Of a stretch of 64,000 nt of DNA, positions 34,598-42,136 are shown in pieces. Positions within the stretch are counted from its first letter, which is position 1. Each line of letters starts with the position of its first letter. The notes beneath the pieces are model-generated. The model did no database searches. It saw only the letters and a program-made list of their open reading frames with translations, and had not been told where the DNA came from. The position numbers and the translations under genes were made by a program. This DNA comes from MVRV01 sp964469905 (lineage in GTDB: Bacteria; Desulfobacterota; Syntrophia; Syntrophales; Smithellaceae). The stretch lies in assembly GCA_964469905.1 (NCBI GenBank), contig CAYXZW010000003.1, positions 1-64,000 on the forward strand, given 5' to 3'.

Positions 34598-35821
34598 ATG
34601 AAGATATTATACTATGATTGTTTTTCCGGGATCAGCGGCGATATGAATCTGGGGGTTATGCTTGATCTGGGCGTTGCTCCGGAGTATCTGCTGGGTGAAT
34701 TGAAAAAGTTGGATATCGGGGAATACGAGGTTAAAATTATTCCCGACAAGAGAAAAGGAATTACAGGAACTCGAGTTGAAGTGGTGGTGAATTCCGCTGG
34801 CGCAGCCTGTTCCGATCATTCTTCCGGGGAAAGAACATTTCAAGACATCGTCGGGATCATCGGCAAGAGCGATTTGTCCGCAAAGGTCAAGAGCATCAGC
34901 CTCAATATCTTCACAAGAATTGCCGAAGCGGAAGGCAGGATTCATGGATGTAAGACGGATGATGTTCATTTCCATGAAGTCGGAGCAGTCGATTCCATTG
35001 TTGACATTGTCGGTGCAGCGATTTGTCTGGATTACCTCCAACCGGACCGGATAATATCTTCTCCTGTTGAGGTGGGCGGCGGTTTTGTCCGCTGTGCTCA
35101 CGGAATATTGCCTGTCCCCGCGCCGGCGACTGTCGAAATACTCCGGGGTGTTCCGGTAAAATCCGGTGCCGTTCCCTTTGAAACAACCACACCCACAGGT
35201 GCGGCAATTCTGGCGGCAATCGTTGATGCTTTTACGGCAGACCTTTGTTTCACGCCACAAAAAGTCGGTTACGGAATCGGCCACCGGGACACGGATATTC
35301 CGAACGTGCTGCGTGCTTACCTGGGAGAAATGCAGCCGGACAATACTGACGATACGGAAAAACAGGAGGCCTTTCTGGTGGAGTGCAACATCGATGATAT
35401 GAACCCGGAAATGTATGAAGAGGTTATGGAGGCTTTGCTGGAGCGCGGTGCTCACGACGTATTTCTCACCCCGGTAATCATGAAAAAATCCCGTCCGGCA
35501 GTAAAGATCAGTGTCCTGTGCGGCCAGAGCGAACGGCCGGCAATAGAGGAGATTCTCTGGCTGTCCACCTCCACATTCGGTCTGAGATGCCAGCGTGTCT
35601 CCAAATCCATGCTGCAACGCGATTTTAAGACTCTGCACACGAAATTCGGGGATATATCCATCAAGCATGGTTACTGGCGGGGCAGGAAAATCAAATCCAA
35701 GGCGGAGTACGAAGATTGCAAAAGATTGGCGAAGGAAAATGGCGTCAGTTTAAAAGAGATATATGATCTTTTGCTGTACCAGGGTATTACCGGTACAGAG
35801 CCGGTTGATCGGGAAAAATAA
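34598..35821 (+). CDS. larC: Nickel pincer cofactor cyclometallase LarC (single polypeptide)
   Basis: Inserts nickel into the dithiolated pyridinium nucleotide, the last step of NPN cofactor synthesis, using CTP. A 407-residue protein with the LarC opening YYDCFSGISGDMNLG and motifs DVHFHEVGAVDSIVDIVGAA and ETTTPTGAAILAAI. The C-terminal half contains ECNIDDMNPEMYEEVMEALLE. In Lactobacillus plantarum LarC is made from two ORFs by frameshifting; here both parts are in one frame with no frameshift. larB follows after 18 bases. Confidence 0.94.
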   Translation: MKILYYDCFSGISGDMNLGVMLDLGVAPEYLLGELKKLDIGEYEVKIIPDKRKGITGTRVEVVVNSAGAACSDHSSGERTFQDIVGIIGKSDLSAKVKSISLNIFTRIAEAEGRIHGCKTDDVHFHEVGAVDSIVDIVGAAICLDYLQPDRIISSPVEVGGGFVRCAHGILPVPAPATVEILRGVPVKSGAVPFETTTPTGAAILAAIVDAFTADLCFTPQKVGYGIGHRDTDIPNVLRAYLGEMQPDNTDDTEKQEAFLVECNIDDMNPEMYEEVMEALLERGAHDVFLTPVIMKKSRPAVKISVLCGQSERPAIEEILWLSTSTFGLRCQRVSKSMLQRDFKTLHTKFGDISIKHGYWRGRKIKSKAEYEDCKRLAKENGVSLKEIYDLLLYQGITGTEPVDREK

Positions 35822-35839
35822 GGAAGGAATTTTTATTGT

Positions 35840-36589
35840 ATGGATGCCGGTGAAGCGCGTTTGCTGCTGGAAAATATTCGGGATGGTAAAATTGATATTG
35901 AAGACGGTATCACCCGATTGCGGAATATGTCTTATCTGGATCTGGGGTGTGCGAAACTCGATACCCACCGGGAGCACCGTGTCGGTTACCCGGAGGTGAT
36001 CTATTGCCCGGGAAAAACAACTGAGCAGGTGAAAACGATTATTTCGGCCATGCTGCCGCTGGATTCGAACATCCTGGCCACAAGGGCCGCGCAGGAGCTG
36101 TATGAGGAAATAAGGCAGCTATGTCCGGATGCCGTCTATAATCCTCTGGCCAGGACGATCTCCATACAAAAAAAAGTAATGGAGACGCCGGATAGCTATA
36201 TTGCCGTCGTCACCGCAGGAACATCAGATCTGCCCGTTGCCGAAGAAGCTGCCGTTACGGCCGAGATTTTCGGAAATCGAGTGGAGCGGATTGTTGATGT
36301 CGGCGTGGCCGGTGTGCACCGCCTGTTTGACAAACTGGACATCATCCGGGGAGCCAGGGTGATCGTCGTTGCCGCCGGAATGGAGGGTGCCCTGCCCAGC
36401 GTTATTGGCGGGCTCGTGGACAAGCCGGTGATTGCCGTGCCGACGAGCGTGGGCTATGGCGCCAGTTTCCAGGGAATCGCCGCCCTTTTAGCCATGCTCA
36501 ACAGCTGCGCCGGTGGTGTTTGCGTGGTGAATATCGACAATGGTTTCGGGGCGGGGTATATGGCGAGCATGATCAACAAGCTGAGGTAG
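35840..36589 (+). CDS. larB: LarB, pyridinium-3,5-biscarboxylate mononucleotide synthase
   Basis: First enzyme of nickel-pincer nucleotide synthesis: carboxylates nicotinate adenine dinucleotide and releases AMP. A 249-residue protein with an AIR-carboxylase-like fold (TAGTSDLPVAEEAAVTAEIF, VGVAGVHRLF, VVAAGMEGALPSVIGGLVDKPVIAVPTS in part, and YGASFQGIAALLAMLNSCAGG in part). The N-terminal DTHREHRVGYPEVIYCPGKT is typical of LarB. Its stop codon is followed directly by a 124-bp repeat element. Confidence 0.94.
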   Translation: MDAGEARLLLENIRDGKIDIEDGITRLRNMSYLDLGCAKLDTHREHRVGYPEVIYCPGKTTEQVKTIISAMLPLDSNILATRAAQELYEEIRQLCPDAVYNPLARTISIQKKVMETPDSYIAVVTAGTSDLPVAEEAAVTAEIFGNRVERIVDVGVAGVHRLFDKLDIIRGARVIVVAAGMEGALPSVIGGLVDKPVIAVPTSVGYGASFQGIAALLAMLNSCAGGVCVVNIDNGFGAGYMASMINKLR

Positions 36590-36713
36590 CAGACTGCTGA
36601 AAAAGGCCTATCTGCGGCGTTGCGCTCCGGTTTAGTCACTGCGGCCTACGCAAAAGTAGGCCTCATTCCTAAATCCTCGCGCGCCTTGCATCTAAACTTT
36701 TTTGAGCAGTCTG
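36590..36713. mobile_element. Copy 1 of a 125-bp repeat with terminal inverted repeats
   Basis: The ends CAGACTGCTGAAAAAGG (36590-36606) and CTTTTTTGAGCAGTCTG (36697-36713) pair at 15 of 17 positions. The core is nearly identical to the copy at 38193-38317, including CTGCGGCGTTGCGCTCCGG and the internal hairpin GGCCTAC-GCAAAA-GTAGGCC. The element starts at the base after the larB stop. No coding. It resembles short palindromic or MITE-like repeats. Confidence 0.75.
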
Positions 36714-36824
36714 TAAAAAAATTAGATGGTTTTTTTGTAAAACTGGAAATTAGAAATAAATAGAACCGTTCCCTTAAATTTTAATTAAATTAAATTCCTA
36801 AATTCCAAAGCGGGGAGGAAGAAT

Positions 36825-37199
36825 ATGGAGACATGGCATAGAGTGTTTCTCTCAATTATAATTGTTCTTATGATAGGTAGTGTGCTGTCAGTGAGTGGAG
36901 TATATGCTTATAGCGAAGCAGATTTGAAGAAGTTAAGAACAACAAATTCATGCCCGAAATGCAATCTGGACAATGCGAACCTGAGCGGGGCAAAACTGAG
37001 CATGGCAAACCTGGCCGGGGCAAGACTGTTCAAGGCAAATCTGAGCAAGGCAGACCTGAGCGGGGCAAAACTGACTGGGGCAGATCTGTACATGGCAAAC
37101 TTGAAAGATGCAAAACTGGGTGGGGCAGACCTGAGTACGGCAACCTGGACAGACGGGTCAAGGTGTAAAGAAGGTTCCATCGGAGAGTGCAAGAAATAG
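36825..37199 (+). CDS. Exported pentapeptide-repeat protein
   Basis: A 124-residue protein with a signal or membrane segment (residues about 8-28, IIIVLMIGSVLSVSGVYA) and a block of twelve A(N/D)LxxA-type pentapeptides (LSGAK, LAGAR, LSKAD, LTGAD and so on) forming one to two beta-helix coils' worth of quadrilateral repeats. The CxxC in SCPKCN precedes the repeats. The repeats are coded by a 15-bp DNA repeat block. It lies between larB and larE but has no known link to nickel cofactor synthesis. Function is unknown. A GGGGAGG site precedes the start. Confidence 0.85.
   Translation: METWHRVFLSIIIVLMIGSVLSVSGVYAYSEADLKKLRTTNSCPKCNLDNANLSGAKLSMANLAGARLFKANLSKADLSGAKLTGADLYMANLKDAKLGGADLSTATWTDGSRCKEGSIGECKK
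36966..37145 (+). repeat. Twelve 15-bp codon-phased tandem repeats
   Basis: Units such as CTGAGCGGGGCAAAA and CTGTACATGGCAAAC run without a break inside the pentapeptide gene. The first and last parts vary more. Two units (the 2nd and 7th) are identical, as expected for copying by slippage or recombination. Confidence 0.85.
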
Positions 37200-37337
37200 C
37201 AATGCCTGTGGGAGACCGGGTAAAAAGTTCTCCTTTTCTTTCGGTAATAATCGTTTCCCAGAAAATGCGGCACTGAAGAGCAGTATAAATTAGCACGCAG
37301 CAGTGTCTCAGTTAAACAAAAAGGAGGCGAGATTCTG

Positions 37338-37412
37338 ATGAACCAACAAAGCCAGGCTATATCTTTACATAACAGAATGAAAAACATTTTATGGAAATTG
37401 AAAGCAAATTAG
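37338..37412 (+). CDS. Candidate 24-residue leader ORF overlapping the larE start
   Basis: ATG at 37338 follows AAAGGAGG (spacing about 9), the best ribosome site in this region. It reads MNQQSQAISLHNRMKNILWK and then LKAN, ending at 37412, and overlaps the larE start codon (37391) in another frame. larE itself has no Shine-Dalgarno sequence and no upstream in-frame start after a TAA at 37370-37372. Translating this ORF would let ribosomes restart at larE. Whether the peptide itself matters is unknown. Confidence 0.45.
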   Translation: MNQQSQAISLHNRMKNILWKLKAN

Positions 37413-38203
37413 ACAGACTAAAGAAACGCCTGAAAGAACTGGGCAGTGTGGCTGTTGCCTATTCAGGTGGTGTGGACAGCACTTTTCTTTTGCAGGTAGC
37501 CCACGATGTGCTTGGTGATAAGGTCATTGCGGTAACTGCGCGGTCTTCGACGTATCCGGAAAGAGAGTTTCGTGAGGCTGCCGACTTTGTTCAGAAGGCG
37601 GGAGTCAGGCATATAGTGATTTCTTCCGAAGAACTGGATATCGCAGGCTTTGCCGATAATCCCCCTGATAGGTGCTATCATTGTAAGCGGGAGCTTCTGG
37701 CTAAAGTTATTGCTGTAGCGCAAAGCAACAATATCCGTCATGTCGTGGAAGGATCAAATATTGATGACATAAATGATTACAGGCCGGGGATGCAGGCTGT
37801 CCGGGAACTGGGTGTGGTCAGTCCGCTGCAGGAAGCAGGACTGGGGAAAGAGGAGATCAGAATACTATCTAAAAAAATGGATTTGCCGACCTGGAATAAA
37901 CCGGCCTTGGCCTGCCTGGCTTCGAGGTTTCCTTATGGACAAAAGATAACTCGTGATAAGCTCCGGATGGTGGATCAGGCGGAACAGTTTCTGCTGGACT
38001 TGGGATTCCGGCAGGTGAGAGTTCGCCATCATGGCAGTATCGCCCGCATAGAGGTATCCGCTGCGGAACGCAGCAGGTTTTTTAACACAGGCGTAATGGA
38101 CATGATTTATGAAAAATTTCAGCAATTGGGCTTTACCTATTCGGCTCTTGATCTGCGGGGATACAGAACCGGGAGTATGAATGAAACTCTAACAGACTAT
38201 TAA
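37391..38203 (+). CDS. larE: LarE, sulfur-transfer enzyme of nickel pincer synthesis
   Basis: Adds sulfur to the biscarboxylate intermediate by ATP-dependent activation. A 270-residue PP-loop protein: SGGVDSTFLL at about residues 25-34, GSNIDDINDYRPG, and the sulfur-donor segment ALACLASRFPYG with Cys175. Cys175 matches the sacrificial Cys176 of L. plantarum LarE. The [4Fe-4S]-type LarE has extra cysteines near VRVR..., but here this reads VRVRHHGSIARIEV with none, so it appears to be the sacrificial-cysteine type. Its last codons and stop lie inside repeat copy 2. Confidence 0.93.
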   Translation: MEIESKLDRLKKRLKELGSVAVAYSGGVDSTFLLQVAHDVLGDKVIAVTARSSTYPEREFREAADFVQKAGVRHIVISSEELDIAGFADNPPDRCYHCKRELLAKVIAVAQSNNIRHVVEGSNIDDINDYRPGMQAVRELGVVSPLQEAGLGKEEIRILSKKMDLPTWNKPALACLASRFPYGQKITRDKLRMVDQAEQFLLDLGFRQVRVRHHGSIARIEVSAAERSRFFNTGVMDMIYEKFQQLGFTYSALDLRGYRTGSMNETLTDY

Positions 38204-38317
38204 AAAAGGCTCATCTGCGGCGTTGCGCTCCGGTTTAGTCACTGCGACCTACGCGAAAAGTAGGCCTCATTCCTAAATCCTCGCGCGCCTTGCAGCTAAG
38301 CCTTTTTAAATAGCCTT
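38193..38317. mobile_element. Copy 2 of the 125-bp repeat, overlapping the larE 3' end
   Basis: The ends CAGACTATTAAAAAAGG (38193-38209) and CCTTTTTAAATAGCCTT (38301-38317) pair imperfectly. The core matches copy 1 at 36590-36713 closely. The left end supplies the last codons (ACA-GAC-TAT) and stop of larE. Confidence 0.75.
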
Positions 38318-38371
38318 AAAAAGCAGAAATAATTAACTTTAAAAGGGATAATACGGAAATGAGGAATTGTT

Positions 38372-38650
38372 ATGAGTGTTTTTGAAATTATCATGATGCT
38401 GTCCTTTGGTTTCTCCTGGCCTTTTTCCATCTATAAAAGCTATAAATCCCGTTCCACACAGGGGAAAAGCCTTTTGTTTCTTTATATTGTCTGTGTAGGC
38501 TATCTAGCCGGAATTATGCATAAAACATTTTATAATTATGATTTTGTCATTGTCTTCTATATAAATAATTTCTTGCTGGTAGTTATTGATATAATACTTT
38601 TCTACCGAAATTCATGTATAGAAAAGAAGCTGGCAGCTAAGGAAATATAG
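38372..38650 (+). CDS. Small three-helix membrane protein, SemiSWEET/PQ-loop-like
   Basis: A 92-residue protein with three hydrophobic helices (about 4-18, 33-53 and 60-78). The segment FGFSWPFSIYKSYKSRSTQGKS resembles the PQ-loop/SWEET pattern where a Pro kinks the first helix and a basic SxxG(K) motif follows. SemiSWEETs work as dimers moving sugars. The PQ pair is replaced by WPF, so the call is tentative. It starts just after repeat copy 2. Confidence 0.6.
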   Translation: MSVFEIIMMLSFGFSWPFSIYKSYKSRSTQGKSLLFLYIVCVGYLAGIMHKTFYNYDFVIVFYINNFLLVVIDIILFYRNSCIEKKLAAKEI

Positions 38651-38665
38651 GGAGGATTTTTATAA

Positions 38666-39541
38666 GTGAAAGAAATGGCTTTTTACATTGTTGATGTGTT
38701 TGCCGAGGAAAAGTTTGCCGGAAATCAATTGGCTGTTTTTCGCGGCGGAACAAATCTCCCCGCCGATCAAATGCAGGCCATTGCCCGGGAGATGCATTTC
38801 TCGGAAACTACCTTTATTCTATCCGAAGAGCAGCGCGCCGACGGTTATGATGTTCGTATTTTCACTCCGGCGGCGGAAGTTCCTTTTGCCGGTCATCCCA
38901 CGTTAGGTACGGCTCACATTCTCCGTAATGAAATAATCGGGGATTGTCCTGCAGAAGTTGTCTTGAATTTAAAAGTTGGTCCGATAACGGTTACATTTTC
39001 CGAAAATATCAGTTGGATGAAACAGGTCGCCCCGGAGTTCGGGAGGCAACTGGATATTAATGCTGTGGCCGCAGTTCTGGGGCTTTCCCGAGCGGAAGTT
39101 GATGAGCGCTTCCCCGTAGAAGAAGTATCCACCGGCTTGCCGCATATTATCGTTCCTCTGAAAAGATTGGATTCGTTAAAACGGATACAGGTTGCTTTGG
39201 ATAAATATTATAACCTCATCAATAATACCTGGGCCAAGCCCATTATTGTTTTCTGTCCGGAATCGCACGCAGGAATGAATGATATCAGCGTCCGCATGTT
39301 TGCCGATTACTACGGTGTGCCCGAAGATCCGGCCACCGGCAGCGGCAATGGCTGTCTGGCCGCATACCTGGTCAAGAATCGTTACTGGGGGAAAAAAGAA
39401 ATTGATATCCGTTCCGAGCAGGGCTATGAAATTCAACGCCCCTCCCTTCTGTATTTAAGAGCGGCCCAAAAAGATGACGGAATCGAAGTCTTGATCGGGG
39501 GAAAATCTATTACGGTTGCCCAAGGCAATCTGTTTGTTTAG
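38666..39541 (+). CDS. PhzF-family isomerase
   Basis: A 291-residue protein of the PhzF/DapF-like fold. Family segments: IVDVFAEEKFAGNQLAVF at the start, the catalytic Glu region MHFSETTFIL, and PAAEVPFAGHPTLGTA. The C-terminal GVPEDPATGSGNGCLAAYLV is also diagnostic. Only a few members (PhzF of phenazine synthesis) have known substrates; most, including this one, do not. The GTG start is preferred because GGGAGG lies 11 bases upstream, whereas the ATG at 38675 is too far. No phenazine genes are near. Confidence 0.9.
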   Translation: MKEMAFYIVDVFAEEKFAGNQLAVFRGGTNLPADQMQAIAREMHFSETTFILSEEQRADGYDVRIFTPAAEVPFAGHPTLGTAHILRNEIIGDCPAEVVLNLKVGPITVTFSENISWMKQVAPEFGRQLDINAVAAVLGLSRAEVDERFPVEEVSTGLPHIIVPLKRLDSLKRIQVALDKYYNLINNTWAKPIIVFCPESHAGMNDISVRMFADYYGVPEDPATGSGNGCLAAYLVKNRYWGKKEIDIRSEQGYEIQRPSLLYLRAAQKDDGIEVLIGGKSITVAQGNLFV

Positions 39542-39573
39542 CTCAATGACATTCAAGAATAGCAGGAGGTTTA

Positions 39574-40005
39574 ATGCGATATTATAAAGCGGTTTTGATT
39601 ATTTTTATGTTGTTGGCTCCGTCTTTTGGCAGTGCCGGAGAATATGCCGGTGGGGTGCAGGCAAAAGTTATCCTGAAAGCAGCAACAACGGGTAATGGTG
39701 CGCCGGTTGCTTATTTAAAGACCGATCAGCCGGAGATAACGGCAATGACAGTTGATATTGCTCCCGGAGCAGAAACCGGCTGGCATATGCATTCCGTTCC
39801 GGTTTATGCGTATGTTTTGTCCGGTTCATTGACAGTAAATATTGAAGGAAACATATCCCGCCAGTTTAATGAAGGCGACGTGATCATTGAAGTTATGAAT
39901 ACCAGGCATAATGGTATCAATATGGGTAGCGCTCCGGTGAAATTGATTGTTTTCTATACCGGGGCCAAGGATATGCCCAACGTGCTGAAAACAGCTGCAC
40001 CGTAA
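39574..40005 (+). CDS. Exported cupin-domain protein
   Basis: A 143-residue protein with a signal sequence (residues 1-21) and one cupin domain. Metal-binding His residues are in ETGWHMHSVPVYAYVLSGSLTV and the second motif VIIEVMNTRHNGINMG. Single-domain cupins carry out varied reactions or bind ligands; no substrate can be named. It is preceded by a GCAGGAGG site and followed by a bidirectional terminator shared with the HU gene. Confidence 0.85.
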   Translation: MRYYKAVLIIFMLLAPSFGSAGEYAGGVQAKVILKAATTGNGAPVAYLKTDQPEITAMTVDIAPGAETGWHMHSVPVYAYVLSGSLTVNIEGNISRQFNEGDVIIEVMNTRHNGINMGSAPVKLIVFYTGAKDMPNVLKTAAP

Positions 40006-40066
40006 CCATGTTGACCATGATGATCTCTTGATCAGGTGAAAGGTTTGGGCAGGTAGCCGGAAATGA

Positions 40067-40102
40067 AAAAAAGCCACTCCTGAGATCAGGAGCGGCTTTT
40101 TT
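40067..40102. terminator. Bidirectional rho-independent terminator between the cupin and HU genes
   Basis: The hairpin AAAAAAGCC-A-CTCCTGA/TCAGGAG-C-GGCTTTTTT pairs over about 16 bases around GA. There are T-runs in both directions, serving the plus-strand cupin gene and the minus-strand HU gene. Confidence 0.88.
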
Positions 40103-40220
40103 CTTATTTGGCAATGTTACCAACTCTAGCCAGAAATACATGAACCGGAACTAATAAGAACTTTTCAGTTGCAGCTCAACAAAAGTGAATGTCGGTAAAA
40201 GCTGCCGACATAATCAAATG

Positions 40221-40493
40221 CTACTTTGCAACTGCTGCCTTCAGCGCTTTGCCGGCTGTAAACTTGGGAACTTTCTTGGCGGCGATTTTGATAGCCGCAC
40301 CGGTCTGGGGATTTCTCCCTTTTCTGGCAGCTCTTTTAGCTACTGAAAAAGTTCCGAAACCGATCAAGGTTACCTTGTTGCCCTTTTTCAGGTCTTTCTT
40401 TACTGCATCCAAAAATGCATCCAGTGCTTTTGCCGCTTCCGCTTTGGAACATGTAGCCTTTGCCATTTCATTGATGATGTCCGCTTTGTTCAT
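40221..40493 (-). CDS. hup: HU-family DNA-binding protein
   Basis: A 90-residue histone-like protein that bends and compacts DNA. All HU marks are present: NKADIINEMAKA, LIGFGTFSV, the arm segment RKGRNPQTGAAIKI and VPKFTAGKALK. The length is standard. AAGGAGGG precedes the start. A short palindrome lies about 40 bases upstream. Confidence 0.95.
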   Translation of the reverse strand: MNKADIINEMAKATCSKAEAAKALDAFLDAVKKDLKKGNKVTLIGFGTFSVAKRAARKGRNPQTGAAIKIAAKKVPKFTAGKALKAAVAK

Positions 40494-40532
40494 TATTCCC
40501 TCCTTTTTTCAGATTAATTATTTTCCGCCAAG

Positions 40533-40551
40533 AGCATTAACAATTAATGCT
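40533..40551. promoter_or_regulatory. Perfect palindrome upstream of the HU gene
   Basis: AGCATTAA-CAA-TTAATGCT is a perfect 8-bp inverted repeat 40 bases upstream of the HU start codon. It could be an operator (HU genes are often autoregulated) or a leader hairpin. No T-run follows. Confidence 0.5.
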
Positions 40552-40696
40552 TTCGGAGTAAACTAGCACATATAATTGTTTTCTTCTACAGAAAAATGCG
40601 GCCAGAATCAATATTTTCTTTAAAAAAATGAAACTGCCCCGGTGAAGTCGTTTTCGCCATGCTGCATACCTGATATAGAGAATGCTGAAGACTTTT

Positions 40697-41965
40697 TTAC
40701 TGTCTGCTGATTTTCTTTTTTTTCTTTTCCTCATACATATGCAGGTCGGCTCGGGACATCAACTCATCTAGCGATACCGGATGGTGGGGATCGAATACGG
40801 AATGACCGATACTGATGGAAAGGTCGTACTTTCGGCCTCTGCGGGAATTTGTTTTGTTAATTAGTTTGTGCAGACGCTCCAACTGGCCTTCTGCTGATTT
40901 GTCGTGAGCGTCAATAGCCAGAATGGCAAATTCGTCACCGCCAATACGCGAAACAATATCAGATTCACGAAAAGATTTAACGAGCACTCTGGCCGCATTG
41001 ATCAATGCTTTGTCGCCTTCTTCGTGGCCAAGGTTGTCGTTAACCCATTTCATTTTGTCCACATCGGCAAAGAAAAGCAGCATTTTTTGTTTCGAACGTT
41101 TTGAAAATTTAAGCTGGCGTTCGGCAAGATTAATAAATCCCCTCCTGTTATAAAGTCCGGTGAGTTGATCGGTGAAGGCCATAGTTTCCAGGTCATGTTC
41201 CATTTTCCGGTGTTCAGTCAGATCAATGCCGAAAACAGCGATGCGCACAACCTGGCCATTACTGTCGAAAACAGGGTAGAGTGTCTGATCAATAGTTCGT
41301 TTGAATCGTACATCTTCAAAACGCACCGGTTTGCCGTTCTTGATAACCAGATCAGCCTGAGCCTTCCTTTTGCGGGCAATAGCTGGTTCGAGCAGATCAT
41401 AGATGCAACTTCCTACTAACATGCCGAGGGTGAGCCCATATCTATGGGCCATTGTTTCATTGGCGGCAAGAATGATGCCGTCTTTATTCATGAGATAGAA
41501 AGATTCATTAACTGCGTTAAGGAGAGCTCGCAAATTGCTCTCGCTTTCCTGCAGCATTTCCTCGGCTATTTTTCGCTTGGAAATATCCCGGACAATGCTT
41601 AAAAGTACATGTTCGTTGCCGATAATGGCGCCCTGAGAATTGACTTCCACAGGAAAACGTTCGCCACTTTTTTTGATATGGACCGTTTCCAGTAAAAGGC
41701 CGGAAGTGGCGGCTGTATCCATCTGGGGCAGGAGTTGATCGTGTGTTTCCGGTGCCCGCAGATCAAGAATTGTTTTAGTGAGTAATTCCTTATGAGAGTA
41801 TTGATAAGCATCTACGGCAGCAGGGTTGGCTTCCAATATTTTACCATCGCTGTGGCGGACAAAGATAATCACATCCCGGGAATTGTGGATCAGGGATTCA
41901 TATCTTTTTATCAGGTCATGGATGCTTTCTTGCTGAGAATTCTTTGTTTCCTTATCGGATGACAT
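40697..41965 (-). CDS. PAS-PAS-GGDEF diguanylate cyclase
   Basis: A cytoplasmic 422-residue signalling protein. Two PAS domains occupy roughly residues 20-140 and 145-265 (DKRKIAEEMLQESESNLRALL marks the link in part), and a GGDEF domain follows from about 270 to 420. The active site RIGGDEFAIL is intact, and the RxxD inhibitory site is RESD, five residues before GGDEF, so it should make c-di-GMP with product inhibition. I chose the ATG at 41965, with GGGGAA upstream, over one 48 bases further up. No EAL domain is attached. Confidence 0.92.
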   Translation of the reverse strand: MSSDKETKNSQQESIHDLIKRYESLIHNSRDVIIFVRHSDGKILEANPAAVDAYQYSHKELLTKTILDLRAPETHDQLLPQMDTAATSGLLLETVHIKKSGERFPVEVNSQGAIIGNEHVLLSIVRDISKRKIAEEMLQESESNLRALLNAVNESFYLMNKDGIILAANETMAHRYGLTLGMLVGSCIYDLLEPAIARKRKAQADLVIKNGKPVRFEDVRFKRTIDQTLYPVFDSNGQVVRIAVFGIDLTEHRKMEHDLETMAFTDQLTGLYNRRGFINLAERQLKFSKRSKQKMLLFFADVDKMKWVNDNLGHEEGDKALINAARVLVKSFRESDIVSRIGGDEFAILAIDAHDKSAEGQLERLHKLINKTNSRRGRKYDLSISIGHSVFDPHHPVSLDELMSRADLHMYEEKKKKKISRQ

Positions 41966-42136
41966 TCCCAATTCCCCGAATTTTTTTACTGAAATTACTT
42001 TGTATTTATACATTTAATAATAATTATTTCCATAAAAATGTTTATATATTAGCTGAAATAATGTACATTTCCGGCAACGTTTATTGAATTGCTCATTGCT
42101 GTGGAGTCGACCAATGGCGATAAAAGGAGAAATATG

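Noticed and set aside
34607..35668. Minus-strand frame of 353 codons opposite larC
   Set aside because: It is antisense to a well-conserved LarC; the translation has no family features.
34598..35821. Programmed frameshift in larC as in Lactobacillus
   Set aside because: Both halves are in one uninterrupted frame here, so no frameshift is needed.
36966..37145. Repeated units looked at as a possible CRISPR array
   Set aside because: Units are 15 bp, continuous, codon-phased and without spacers, and they encode pentapeptide repeats.
36908..37387. Minus-strand frame of 159 codons opposite the pentapeptide gene
   Set aside because: A low-complexity mirror of the 15-bp repeats; no start signal.
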